Origin: Bacteroidota bacterium
GTDB lineage: Bacteria > Bacteroidota > Bacteroidia > Bacteroidales > WCHB1-69
Reading direction: 5' to 3'
Assembly: GCA_023413895.1 (NCBI GenBank)
Contig: JAEZOU010000003.1
Coordinates: 156,628 to 220,627 of the forward strand
DNA: 64,000 nucleotides
Below are positions 17,862-25,735 of this stretch, piece after piece. How positions within the stretch are numbered: position 1 is the stretch's first letter; every line of letters starts with the position of its first letter. A program made the translations under genes and the position numbers. A model generated the notes under the pieces. The model did no database searches. It was not told the DNA's origin and worked only from the letters and a program-made list of their open reading frames with translations.

Positions 17862-18437
17862 TTATCCAAAAATCTCTTTTTCGACATGTTCACACAAAAT
17901 ATGTCCCAACATAATATGAGCTTCTTGAATTCTAGGAGTATCGGAAGAAGGTACATTAAGCAATATGTCGGAGTATTTTTTCAAATCGCCACCAGAAACT
18001 CCTGTCATTCCAACCACAAACACCCCCATTTCTCTTGCTACTTTACAAGTTTTCAAAATATTTTCACTATTTCCTGATGTTGACAAGGCCACCAAAAGGT
18101 CTCCATTGCGAGCTGTTCCCTTTAGCAGGCGTGCATATACTTCATCATACCCATAATCGTTAGCCACGGCCGTAAGATATGAAGTATTACAATGAAGAGC
18201 TTCTGCATTAAGAGGTTCTCTATCGAAATAGAAGCGACCCGACAACTCTGCAGCCAAATGTTGTGCATCAGCAGCGCTACCTCCGTTTCCGCAAAAATGG
18301 ATTTTACCTCCATTTTTCAAGGTTTTTACCATCTGAGAAACAATCAAAGCAATACGATCAATCAGCTCAGTATCTTGCAAGATTTGCTGTTTTACTGAGA
18401 TAGAATTGTGGATTGCCTTTGTGATTTGGTTTTTCAT
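17862..18437 (-). CDS. gmhA: SIS-domain phosphosugar isomerase, probable sedoheptulose 7-phosphate isomerase
   Basis: 191 residues, the usual GmhA length. It has one SIS domain with the phosphosugar-binding FCGNGGSAADAQHLAAELSG near residues 48-67, ALSTSGNSENILK and the C-terminal EAHIMLGHILCEHVE, all typical of GmhA. The enzyme makes D-glycero-heptose 7-phosphate for LPS inner core or other heptosylated glycans. DiaA-like proteins share the fold, so the substrate is inferred. It starts 6 bp after the carbamate kinase stop; that pairing has no obvious metabolic logic. Confidence 0.85.
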   Translation of the reverse strand: MKNQITKAIHNSISVKQQILQDTELIDRIALIVSQMVKTLKNGGKIHFCGNGGSAADAQHLAAELSGRFYFDREPLNAEALHCNTSYLTAVANDYGYDEVYARLLKGTARNGDLLVALSTSGNSENILKTCKVAREMGVFVVGMTGVSGGDLKKYSDILLNVPSSDTPRIQEAHIMLGHILCEHVEKEIFG

Positions 18438-18443
18438 ATAAAA

Positions 18444-19382
18444 CTATTTTACAATTCGAGTACCACATGCTGGATTTCCGAGTTCGCCAGCTTCTGTTAT
18501 GATACACTCTTTACCGCCATTTTCAACGAAATAGATGGCCGCACGCACTTTCGGTCCCATAGAACCTTCTGTAAAATGACCTTCTGCAAGATATTTCTTA
18601 GCTTCTTCTACAGTAATCGTATCTAAAGCTTTTTCGTTGGGTTTTCTAAAATTGATATACACTTTAGGCACATCTGTCAGGATATAGAACTCATCGGCAC
18701 GTATTTGCACTGCCGTAATTGCGGAAGCTAAATCTTTATCTATAACAGCTTCTACACCACGAATCTCATTTCCATCTTCAACTACTGGAATACCACCGCC
18801 ACCAACAGTAACCACAATATGACCTTCGTTAGCGAGTTTTTCAACGATTTCTATATTTTTCACTGCCAATGGCTTGGGGGAAGCCACCACTTTACGCCAA
18901 CCATTTCCTTTAGGATCTTCTTTAAAAATTGCACCCGTTTTTTCTGCGTAAGCATCAGCCTCTTCCTTTGAATAGTAAGGACCCACTGGTTTAGTAGGAT
19001 TTTGGAACATCGGGTCATTTTTATCCACTACCACCTGAGTAACTAATGTAACCACATTACGGTTAATGCCTGCTTGTGCAAACACATTTCTAAAACCTTG
19101 TTCAATCATGTAGCCGATAGAGCCTTGTGTTTCTGAAACGCAAAAATCCATTGGCATTACTTGGGTATTGAACACCTGTTTACCCGCTTCATGTTGAAGC
19201 ATAACATTTCCTACTTGCGGACCATTACCATGTCCGATTACAATATTGTGACCTTGTTTTACTAAACTAACTAATGATTGACAAGTTTCTGTAACATTCT
19301 GGATTTGTTCCTGATAAGTTCCTTTCTGCCCACTTCTAAGAAGTGCATTACCTCCGAATGCTATAACTGCTAATTTTGCCAT
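18444..19382 (-). CDS. arcC: Carbamate kinase
   Basis: 312 residues from the ATG at 19382 (MAKLAVIAFGGNALL). It transfers phosphate between carbamoyl phosphate and ADP, making ATP in the catabolic direction. The N-terminal FGGNALL, GHGNGPQVGN, VTVGGGGIPVV and the C-terminal FTEGSMGPKVRAAIYFVE are diagnostic of the amino-acid-kinase-fold carbamate kinases. It is the first gene of a two-gene unit with gmhA. The usual partners arcA and arcB are absent from the window; rocD is 3.3 kb away in the opposite orientation. Confidence 0.96.
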   Translation of the reverse strand: MAKLAVIAFGGNALLRSGQKGTYQEQIQNVTETCQSLVSLVKQGHNIVIGHGNGPQVGNVMLQHEAGKQVFNTQVMPMDFCVSETQGSIGYMIEQGFRNVFAQAGINRNVVTLVTQVVVDKNDPMFQNPTKPVGPYYSKEEADAYAEKTGAIFKEDPKGNGWRKVVASPKPLAVKNIEIVEKLANEGHIVVTVGGGGIPVVEDGNEIRGVEAVIDKDLASAITAVQIRADEFYILTDVPKVYINFRKPNEKALDTITVEEAKKYLAEGHFTEGSMGPKVRAAIYFVENGGKECIITEAGELGNPACGTRIVK

Positions 19383-19421
19383 AAACAAAATGGTTTTTAA
19401 TGATTATTAAAAAGAATTATT

Positions 19422-19465
19422 CCGTTGCCGCTAACAAGATCCGAAGAGGTTGAAACCGGCAACGG
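19422..19465 (-). terminator. Probable terminator after the M13 peptidase
   Basis: CCGTTGCCG pairs with CGGCAACGG (9-bp GC-rich stem, about 26-nt loop), 20 bp beyond the peptidase stop, with a T-rich stretch a few bases further on the minus strand. The long loop lowers confidence. Confidence 0.6.
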
Positions 19466-19484
19466 GATAAAAGATTATTTTTTC

Positions 19485-21536
19485 TTACCAAATGCGAGCT
19501 CGTTTTTCTGGAGCGATCCACATTTTATCACCTTCTTTAATATTGAAAGCTTCAATAAAAGAAGTAATATGAGGAAGGGTTCCGTTCACTCTCCATTTTC
19601 CTAAAGAGTGTGGATCTTCTTTTGTACGTTTGATAATTTCTGCATCGCGGATATTACCTGCCCAAACATTAGCATAAGCGATGAAGAAGCGTTGTTCTGG
19701 AGTAAATCCGTCCATTTCTCCTTGAATTTCACCATCAGCAATTGCTTTTTGCATAGCTTGGAAAGCAATATTCACACCACCATTATCAGCAATATTTTCA
19801 CCTAAAGTAAAGATACCATTAGCGAAAGTTCCAGGAAGAACTTCGATTGCATTAAAGTGATCAACTAGCACTTGTGTACGTTCTGCAAAATTTGCACTAT
19901 CGATAGAAGTCCACCAATTTGTCATATTTCCATCTTTATCGTACATTCTACCCTGATCGTCGAAACCGTGTGTCATTTCGTGTCCGATAACTACACCGAT
20001 TGCGCCATAGTTTACAGCATCATCAGCATTCATATCGAAGAATGGAGGTTGAAGAATACCTGCTGGGAAACAGATCTCGTTAGTTGTTGGGTTGTAGTAT
20101 GCATTTACCGTTTGAGGGGTCATCAACCATTCTGTTGGATCAACAGGTTTTCCGATTTTAGCAAGTTGATAATCATTTTCAAAACGACGAGCGCGCAATA
20201 CATTTGCATAATAGCTATCTTTTTCGATAGAGAGGTTAGAATAATCTCTCCACTCTTCAGGATAACCAATTTTCACACGCATAGTATTTAATTTAGCAAC
20301 TGCTTTTTCTTTCGTTTCAGACTGCATCCATTCGCCAGCATTAATTCTTTCGTTCAAAGAAAGTTTAACATTATCCACTAATTTCACCATTCTTTCTTTA
20401 GCTGAAGCTGGGAAATATTTTTCAACATAAAGTTTTCCAACCACTTCACCAAGAGAACCATTTACCACATCAACAACGCGTTTCCAACGAGGTTGATTTT
20501 CCTCTTTTCCACTAAGCACCTTTCCAAAGAAGTTGAAATCAGCATCTACCATTGCTTTGTTTAAGTACGGAGCTGCAGCATTGATTACATTCCAAGCCAA
20601 ATATGCTTTCAAGGTAGCTAAATCAGTAGTACTTACTGCTTTATCCATAGCTTTAAAATATTCTACTTGACCCACATTCACAGATTCCAAAGCTCCGAGT
20701 CCCATATTTTCGAGATACGCTTTCATATCAATGTTAGGAGTAAGGGTTTGCAAATCGCTAATTGTGTAGATATTATAGGTTGCTTCTGGATTTCGTAAAT
20801 CCTCTTTAGACATAAAAGCAGCGGCCAACTTTGTTTCAAAATCGAAAACTGCTTTTGCTAAATCGGCTTCTTTACCTTCTGCATTTGCTAAAGCTGAATA
20901 GCCAGAAATTTGGAACATTTGGGTAAGCAATTTTACATACTCATCTCTAATAGTTTGCAAATCTGCTTCAAGATAATATTCGCGAGCACCAATACCCAAA
21001 CCTGTTTGCCACATCCAAGCGATAGTCATAGAACTATTTTTAGGATCAGCTTCTCCAAACACACCAAAAAGAGGGTTTACACCATTTTTGTGCATATCAG
21101 CCAAAAGTGCTGGCAAATCTTTTACATTTCCAAGAGCTTGAATTGCCTCTAATTCAGGACGGATAGGTTCAACGCCTTGTTTTTCAATAGTATTTTCATC
21201 CATACCTAAATTATAGAGATCCCCAACCTTCTGCATATCAGAACCTTTTTCATGTTCTGTTTTTGCAATTTCAGTAATCAAATCATTGATTTGTTTTTTG
21301 TTATTTTCGCCTAATTCATCAAAACTACCATAACGAGAATACTCAGCAGTAAGTGGGTGATTTTTCATCCAACCGCCACAAGCATATTGGTAGAAATCAT
21401 CAGCAGGGTTTGCTGTGGTATCAAGATTTTCAAAATTTACACCTGAAGTCAATTCAGGAGTACTTTCTTTCTTCTTATTACAAGAAGAGAAGAGTAAAGC
21501 TGCGCAAATCATAGCAGGAATAATAACTTTTTTCAT
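19485..21536 (-). CDS. M13 family zinc metallopeptidase lipoprotein (PepO/neprilysin-like)
   Basis: 683 residues. Signal peptide with lipobox LLFSSC (Cys19), so the mature protein is predicted to be a lipoprotein of the cell envelope. Residue 44 onward has the M13 N-terminal DDFYQYACGGWMKNHPL. The active site HEMTHGFDDQGR (HExxH) is near residue 520, and the third zinc ligand lies in GENIADNGGV near 580; NAYYNPTTNEICFPAGILQPP precedes it and is split here as the NAYYNP and FPAGILQPP boxes. The protein ends in Trp as is usual for M13. It cleaves oligopeptides. It is monocistronic with its own promoter and terminator. Confidence 0.95.
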   Translation of the reverse strand: MKKVIIPAMICAALLFSSCNKKKESTPELTSGVNFENLDTTANPADDFYQYACGGWMKNHPLTAEYSRYGSFDELGENNKKQINDLITEIAKTEHEKGSDMQKVGDLYNLGMDENTIEKQGVEPIRPELEAIQALGNVKDLPALLADMHKNGVNPLFGVFGEADPKNSSMTIAWMWQTGLGIGAREYYLEADLQTIRDEYVKLLTQMFQISGYSALANAEGKEADLAKAVFDFETKLAAAFMSKEDLRNPEATYNIYTISDLQTLTPNIDMKAYLENMGLGALESVNVGQVEYFKAMDKAVSTTDLATLKAYLAWNVINAAAPYLNKAMVDADFNFFGKVLSGKEENQPRWKRVVDVVNGSLGEVVGKLYVEKYFPASAKERMVKLVDNVKLSLNERINAGEWMQSETKEKAVAKLNTMRVKIGYPEEWRDYSNLSIEKDSYYANVLRARRFENDYQLAKIGKPVDPTEWLMTPQTVNAYYNPTTNEICFPAGILQPPFFDMNADDAVNYGAIGVVIGHEMTHGFDDQGRMYDKDGNMTNWWTSIDSANFAERTQVLVDHFNAIEVLPGTFANGIFTLGENIADNGGVNIAFQAMQKAIADGEIQGEMDGFTPEQRFFIAYANVWAGNIRDAEIIKRTKEDPHSLGKWRVNGTLPHITSFIEAFNIKEGDKMWIAPEKRARIW

Positions 21537-21595
21537 TTCTTATAATATTGTTTTTCAATCAATTATACTAATGTATGCGTTTTTTTTAGAGTTGG

Positions 21596-21626
21596 CAAAC
21601 TTAAAGCAAATATTTCAATTTTTCAA
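21596..21626 (-). promoter_or_regulatory. Promoter for the M13 peptidase (TTG-N20-TAAGTTTG)
   Basis: On the minus strand TTG (21624-21626), 20 nt, then TAAGTTTG (21596-21603), close to the Bacteroidetes TTG-N19-TAnnTTTG pattern. It lies 60 bp upstream of the ATG. The -33 element touches the stop codon of the preceding gene. Confidence 0.65.
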
Positions 21627-22051
21627 GAGCGACGGCGACAATGCACATCCGAAGAATCCCAAGATTGATATAGGAGTACATAATGAATAGTTCTGATAAG
21701 GATGATAAATACATCTAACTTATTATCTACAAACCATTTAATAGCTTCATCTTCTTTTCTACAAGCTGCAGCAAATTTAGAAAGGAAAGAGCAATTGTAA
21801 CGTTCGAGCCACTCGATAGCACTATCCACACTATCAATAGCATCACTTAAGACTGCAAATTCAGGGAATCCATTATTCATCAGCCACTTAAGAGCATCTG
21901 TATCAGAGTGAATAGCTGCAGAGAGTGCTGCTAATTCGGGAAATCCATTTTGCATGAAGAAATCCGTAAATTGACGATTTCCCTTCAGACTCTCATTAAG
22001 AGCCAGCAGCAGTTTAGTATCATAGTCTGTTAAGCAATGTAACTCTCTCAC
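21623..22051 (-). CDS. Small protein of tandem about 26-residue helical repeats, unknown function
   Basis: 142 residues starting at a GTG (22051), 2 bp after the glnS stop; no ATG is available before residue 33. The body is three to four tandem repeats of about 26 residues: the first two carry NGFPELAALSAAIHSDTDAL and NGFPEFAVLSDAIDSVDSAI, each ending in a W-L/F motif; the third (SFLSKFAAACRKEDEAIKWF) and a truncated fourth (NKLDVFIILIRTIHYV) are diverged. The pattern suggests paired helices forming a small solenoid. No signal peptide or TM segment. Position implies translational coupling with glutaminyl-tRNA synthetase. I know of no assigned function. Confidence 0.75.
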   Translation of the reverse strand: MRELHCLTDYDTKLLLALNESLKGNRQFTDFFMQNGFPELAALSAAIHSDTDALKWLMNNGFPEFAVLSDAIDSVDSAIEWLERYNCSFLSKFAAACRKEDEAIKWFVDNKLDVFIILIRTIHYVLLYQSWDSSDVHCRRRS

Positions 22052-22053
22052 AA

Positions 22054-23679
22054 TTATTGCTTTAAGCTTACAGTTTTATTAAACACGATTTTATCTGGAG
22101 TAGAATCCTTATCAATACAAAAATACCCTGTCCTTTCAAATTGGTAGTGAATATCGGCAGCATTTAGTTTTAAGTTTTCTTCCACCAATCCATCTACAAC
22201 CACTAAAGAATTAGGGTTAATATAGTCTATAAAAGTCTTACCTTCTTCTGCATTATCAGGTTCTGGCACGCTAAACAATCTATCGAAGAGGCGTACTTCA
22301 GCTTTTTGGTGATGTTGAGCAGAGATCCAATGAATTGTAGCTTTCACCTTTCGATTGCTTTGTTCCATACCACTTTTAGTTTCGGGGTCATAAGTAGCAT
22401 GAATCTCTGTGATATTACCCTCATCATCTTTTACGATATGAGTACATTTAATAATGTATGCATATTTCAAACGTACTTCTCGATCGATAGAGAGACGATA
22501 GAATTTTTTATCAGCATTTTCACGGAAATCAGCACGTTCGATATAAAGTTCGCGAGTAAAAGGGACTTCACGAGTTCCTGCCTCTGGGTCCTCGGGGTTA
22601 TTTACAGCATTCATCATTTCCGTTTGGTTTTCAGGATAGTTATCGATAATTAACTTCACTGGATCTAGCACAGCCATTGTGCGGGTAGCCACCTTATTTA
22701 GGTCTTCGCGAGCGCAAAATTCTAGGAGTGCCACATCAATTACGTTATCTCGTTTTGCCACGCCCACCGTTTCTGCGAAATTACGGATAGAGCGCGCGGT
22801 ATAACCTCTACGACGCAAACCAGAGATAGTGGGCATGCGCGGGTCGTCCCAACCCATAACATATTTGTCTTGAACCAATTGTAACAATTTACGTTTACTC
22901 ATAATTGTGTAATTCAAGTTCAATCTTGCAAACTCTATCTGTTGCGGGTGGTGAATTTCTAATTGTTCGCAGAACCAATCATAGAGGGGTCTATGTACTT
23001 CAAATTCGAGGGTACAGATTGAATGGGTAATTCCTTCGATGGAATCACTTTGTCCATGTGCAAAATCGTACATCGGATAAATACACCACTTATTACCTGT
23101 TCGATGGTGGTCAGCATAAAGAATTCGATAGATGATTGGGTCTCGCATATGCATGTTTGGAGAAGCGAGATCGATTTTTGCACGAAGCACACGACTTCCT
23201 TCAGGGAATTCTCCAGCACGCATTCTTCTGAACAAATCTAAATTTTCCTCAACACTTCTGTCTCGGTAAGGACTTGGTGTTGCGGGTTTAGTAGGCACAC
23301 CTCTATTTTTACTAATTTCCTCTTGTGTTGAATCATCTACATACGCTAAACCTTTAGAAATCAGTCGTTCTGCCCATTCATATAGTTGATCGAAATAGTT
23401 TGAGGCATAGTATTCACCAGCCCACTGGAAACCCAACCATTGAATATCCTCTTTGATGGAATCTACATATTCGACATCCTCTTTAGCAGGATTGGTATCA
23501 TCAAAGCGGAGGTTACATTTTCCATCATATTTTTGAGCCAAACCGAAGTTTAAACAGATTGATTTTGCGTGTCCAATATGCAGATAACCATTCGGTTCTG
23601 GGGGGAAACGTGTTTGTACTTTTGCGTTATTTTTCCCAATTTTTAAATCGTCCTCAATAATTTCTTCGATAAAATTCAT
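22054..23679 (-). CDS. glnS: Glutaminyl-tRNA synthetase
   Basis: 541 residues from the ATG at 23679 ([16 protein letters not shown]); the 11-residue longer frame is not family-like. Class I synthetase with [17 protein letters not shown] (HIGH motif) near residues 30-46, [18 protein letters not shown], and IMSKRKL, the KMSKS equivalent, near 260. The two-barrel anticodon-binding domain covers about 330-541, and no extra C-terminal YqeY-like domain is present. It charges tRNA-Gln directly, so an indirect amidotransferase route is not required. Followed 2 bp later by the repeat protein. Confidence 0.97.
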   Translation of the reverse strand: MNFIEEIIEDDLKIGKNNAKVQTRFPPEPNGYLHIGHAKSICLNFGLAQKYDGKCNLRFDDTNPAKEDVEYVDSIKEDIQWLGFQWAGEYYASNYFDQLYEWAERLISKGLAYVDDSTQEEISKNRGVPTKPATPSPYRDRSVEENLDLFRRMRAGEFPEGSRVLRAKIDLASPNMHMRDPIIYRILYADHHRTGNKWCIYPMYDFAHGQSDSIEGITHSICTLEFEVHRPLYDWFCEQLEIHHPQQIEFARLNLNYTIMSKRKLLQLVQDKYVMGWDDPRMPTISGLRRRGYTARSIRNFAETVGVAKRDNVIDVALLEFCAREDLNKVATRTMAVLDPVKLIIDNYPENQTEMMNAVNNPEDPEAGTREVPFTRELYIERADFRENADKKFYRLSIDREVRLKYAYIIKCTHIVKDDEGNITEIHATYDPETKSGMEQSNRKVKATIHWISAQHHQKAEVRLFDRLFSVPEPDNAEEGKTFIDYINPNSLVVVDGLVEENLKLNAADIHYQFERTGYFCIDKDSTPDKIVFNKTVSLKQ

Positions 23680-23701
23680 AACATCTATTTTTAGCAAACT
23701 G

Positions 23702-23709
23702 CAAAAATA
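23702..23709 (-). promoter_or_regulatory. Putative -7 promoter box for glnS
   Basis: TATTTTTG on the minus strand, 22 bp upstream of the glnS ATG at 23679; no ideal -33 TTG. Confidence 0.45.
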
Positions 23710-23948
23710 CAATAAACTTTTAAACCACGTATCTCAAAATGCGATTCTGCATTCTTTTTTAAGTTTTTTTCATATTGCAAAAACCTTAATGCAATGATTT
23801 TTCATCCAAGAAAAACAATATATTAATTAATAAAAATAAATCAAAAACTGAAAATAAATCTAACAACAGAAGTATAATTTTGATATTTTTCTAATTTTCA
23901 GAGTAATATAAAAAAAAATAAAAAGAGAAAAAAAATGAAATTTTGAGG

Positions 23949-23978
23949 TTGAGAGTGTTAATTTATTCGTTATTTTTG
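23949..23978 (+). promoter_or_regulatory. Promoter TTG-N19-TATTTTTG for the phosphohexomutase operon
   Basis: TTG at 23949-23951, exactly 19 nt, then TATTTTTG at 23971-23978, an excellent match to the Bacteroidetes housekeeping promoter. The ATG at 23996 leaves a very short leader. Confidence 0.8.
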
Positions 23979-23995
23979 CAAAAAACAGAAGAGAA

Positions 23996-25723
23996 ATGAA
24001 TAGTATCACCGTTGAAAATATCAATAAATGGCTTTCTGAAGAATATGATGAAAACACCCACCAAGAGATTCTTCGCCTGCAGGAAGAGAATCCACAGGAA
24101 TTAGAAGATGCTTTTTATAAAACCTTAAAGTTTGGAACCGGAGGATTACGTGGAATAATGGGCGTGGGGACCAACCGTATGAACAAATATACCGTAGGAT
24201 CTGCTACTCAAGGTTTTGCGCTTTATTTAAAGAGATGTTTTCCTAATGAAGTTATCAAAGTAGTTGTTTCATACGATTCTCGAAATAACAGTCGGTATTT
24301 TGCAGAAATTACCGCAGATATTTTTACGGCAAACAAAATTCATTGTTTTCTTTTTGATGAGATGCGTCCCACACCGATTTTATCATTTGCTGTGCGCCAC
24401 CTTCAATGTCAAGGCGGTGTAATGATTACGGCATCACACAATCCGAAAGAGTATAACGGATACAAAGCATATTGGCAAGATGGTGGACAATTAGTACCTC
24501 CTCACGACCAAAACGTAATCAACTATGTTAATCGTGCTAAGAGTGTGAATAAAATAAAATGGCAACGCAATAATCTCTATTTCCATAAGATTGGGACAGA
24601 GGTTGACAATGCTTATTTAGCGCTTCTCAAGAAACAAATGTTCAATACAGATGAAATTACTCATCGTAAAAAATTCAAAATTGTTTATACACCATTACAC
24701 GGAACAGGTATTACAATGGTTCCTAAAGCTCTAGAAGCATTAGGGTTTAGACACGTAGTACTAGTTGATGAACAAAGTATTCCTGATGGCAATTTTCCAA
24801 CAGTAGAATCGCCTAATCCTGAAGAGCCATCAGCTATGCAGATGGCTCTTAATAAAGCAGAAGAGGTTAACGCAGACATTGTACTCGGAACAGACCCCGA
24901 TGCAGATCGTGTGGCTTTGGCAATTAAAGACCCAACCGGAAAATATGTTTTACTCAACGGAAATCAAACTGCTACGTTACTTTTTTACTATGTTCTTTCA
25001 CAAAAATTACGTCAAAAAGCACTAACAGATTCTCATTTTACCGTTAAAACTATAGTTACTTCTGAACTGCTACAAACAATCTCTTTAGACTTTAACATAC
25101 CCTGTTACAATGTTTTAACAGGATTTAAATATATTGCGGAGAAAATTTTAGAAAAAGAAGGGAAAGAAAATTTCCTTGTGGGTGGAGAAGAAAGTTTTGG
25201 CTATTTGGTAGGAGACTTCGTTCGCGATAAAGATGCCATTTCAGCATGTTGTATGTTGGCAGAAATGGCAGTTCATGCAATTAGTAATCAAAGTTCTGCC
25301 TATAAAGAACTTCTCAACATTTACAAGAAATATTTCTTCCCCAAAGAACATCTTCTTTCCATTACCAAGAAAGGGAAAGAAGGTCTTCAAGAGATTAGAA
25401 ATATGATGAAAGATTATCGACATAATCCTCCGAAAGAAATTGCAGGACAAAAAGTTGTGATTATTAAAGATTATCAAGAGAGAAATTCTCGCAATCTACT
25501 TACTGGAGAACGCCAAGAGATTCAACTACCCGTTTCCGACGTTTTGCAATTCTACTTGGAAGATAACACTGTCATTACAGTGCGGCCTTCTGGCACCGAG
25601 CCGAAAATCAAATTTTACTTTGGAGTTTCCACTACGCTTAAAAAATTTGTACATTTTGACAAATGTAATCAAATATTAACGGAAAAAATCGCCAAAATCA
25701 TTTCAGACTTAAATCTAAACTAA
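23996..25723 (+). CDS. Phosphoglucomutase/phosphomannomutase
   Basis: 575 residues, alpha-D-phosphohexomutase superfamily. The N-terminal FGTGGLRGIMGVGTNRMNKY is typical of the long PGM2-like bacterial enzymes. The phosphoserine loop TASHNPKEYNGYKAYW is near residue 147, the metal loop GTDPDADRVALA near 300, the sugar-binding GGEESFGYLVGD near 395 and the phosphate-binding RPSGTEPKIKFYF near 530. It interconverts hexose 1- and 6-phosphates, linking glycolysis with the glycogen genes elsewhere in the window. It is followed 12 bp later by the acyl-CoA synthetase, so the two are probably co-transcribed. Confidence 0.93.
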   Translation: MNSITVENINKWLSEEYDENTHQEILRLQEENPQELEDAFYKTLKFGTGGLRGIMGVGTNRMNKYTVGSATQGFALYLKRCFPNEVIKVVVSYDSRNNSRYFAEITADIFTANKIHCFLFDEMRPTPILSFAVRHLQCQGGVMITASHNPKEYNGYKAYWQDGGQLVPPHDQNVINYVNRAKSVNKIKWQRNNLYFHKIGTEVDNAYLALLKKQMFNTDEITHRKKFKIVYTPLHGTGITMVPKALEALGFRHVVLVDEQSIPDGNFPTVESPNPEEPSAMQMALNKAEEVNADIVLGTDPDADRVALAIKDPTGKYVLLNGNQTATLLFYYVLSQKLRQKALTDSHFTVKTIVTSELLQTISLDFNIPCYNVLTGFKYIAEKILEKEGKENFLVGGEESFGYLVGDFVRDKDAISACCMLAEMAVHAISNQSSAYKELLNIYKKYFFPKEHLLSITKKGKEGLQEIRNMMKDYRHNPPKEIAGQKVVIIKDYQERNSRNLLTGERQEIQLPVSDVLQFYLEDNTVITVRPSGTEPKIKFYFGVSTTLKKFVHFDKCNQILTEKIAKIISDLNLN

Positions 25724-25735
25724 ACACATAATAAT

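Larger units (their letters stand above)
23680..23995. other. Divergent intergenic region glnS / phosphohexomutase
   Basis: 316 bp, very AT-rich. It holds a TATTTTTG box for glnS on the minus strand (23702-23709) and a full TTG-N19-TATTTTTG promoter for the mutase (23949-23978). Nothing else recognisable was seen in the middle. Confidence 0.7.
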
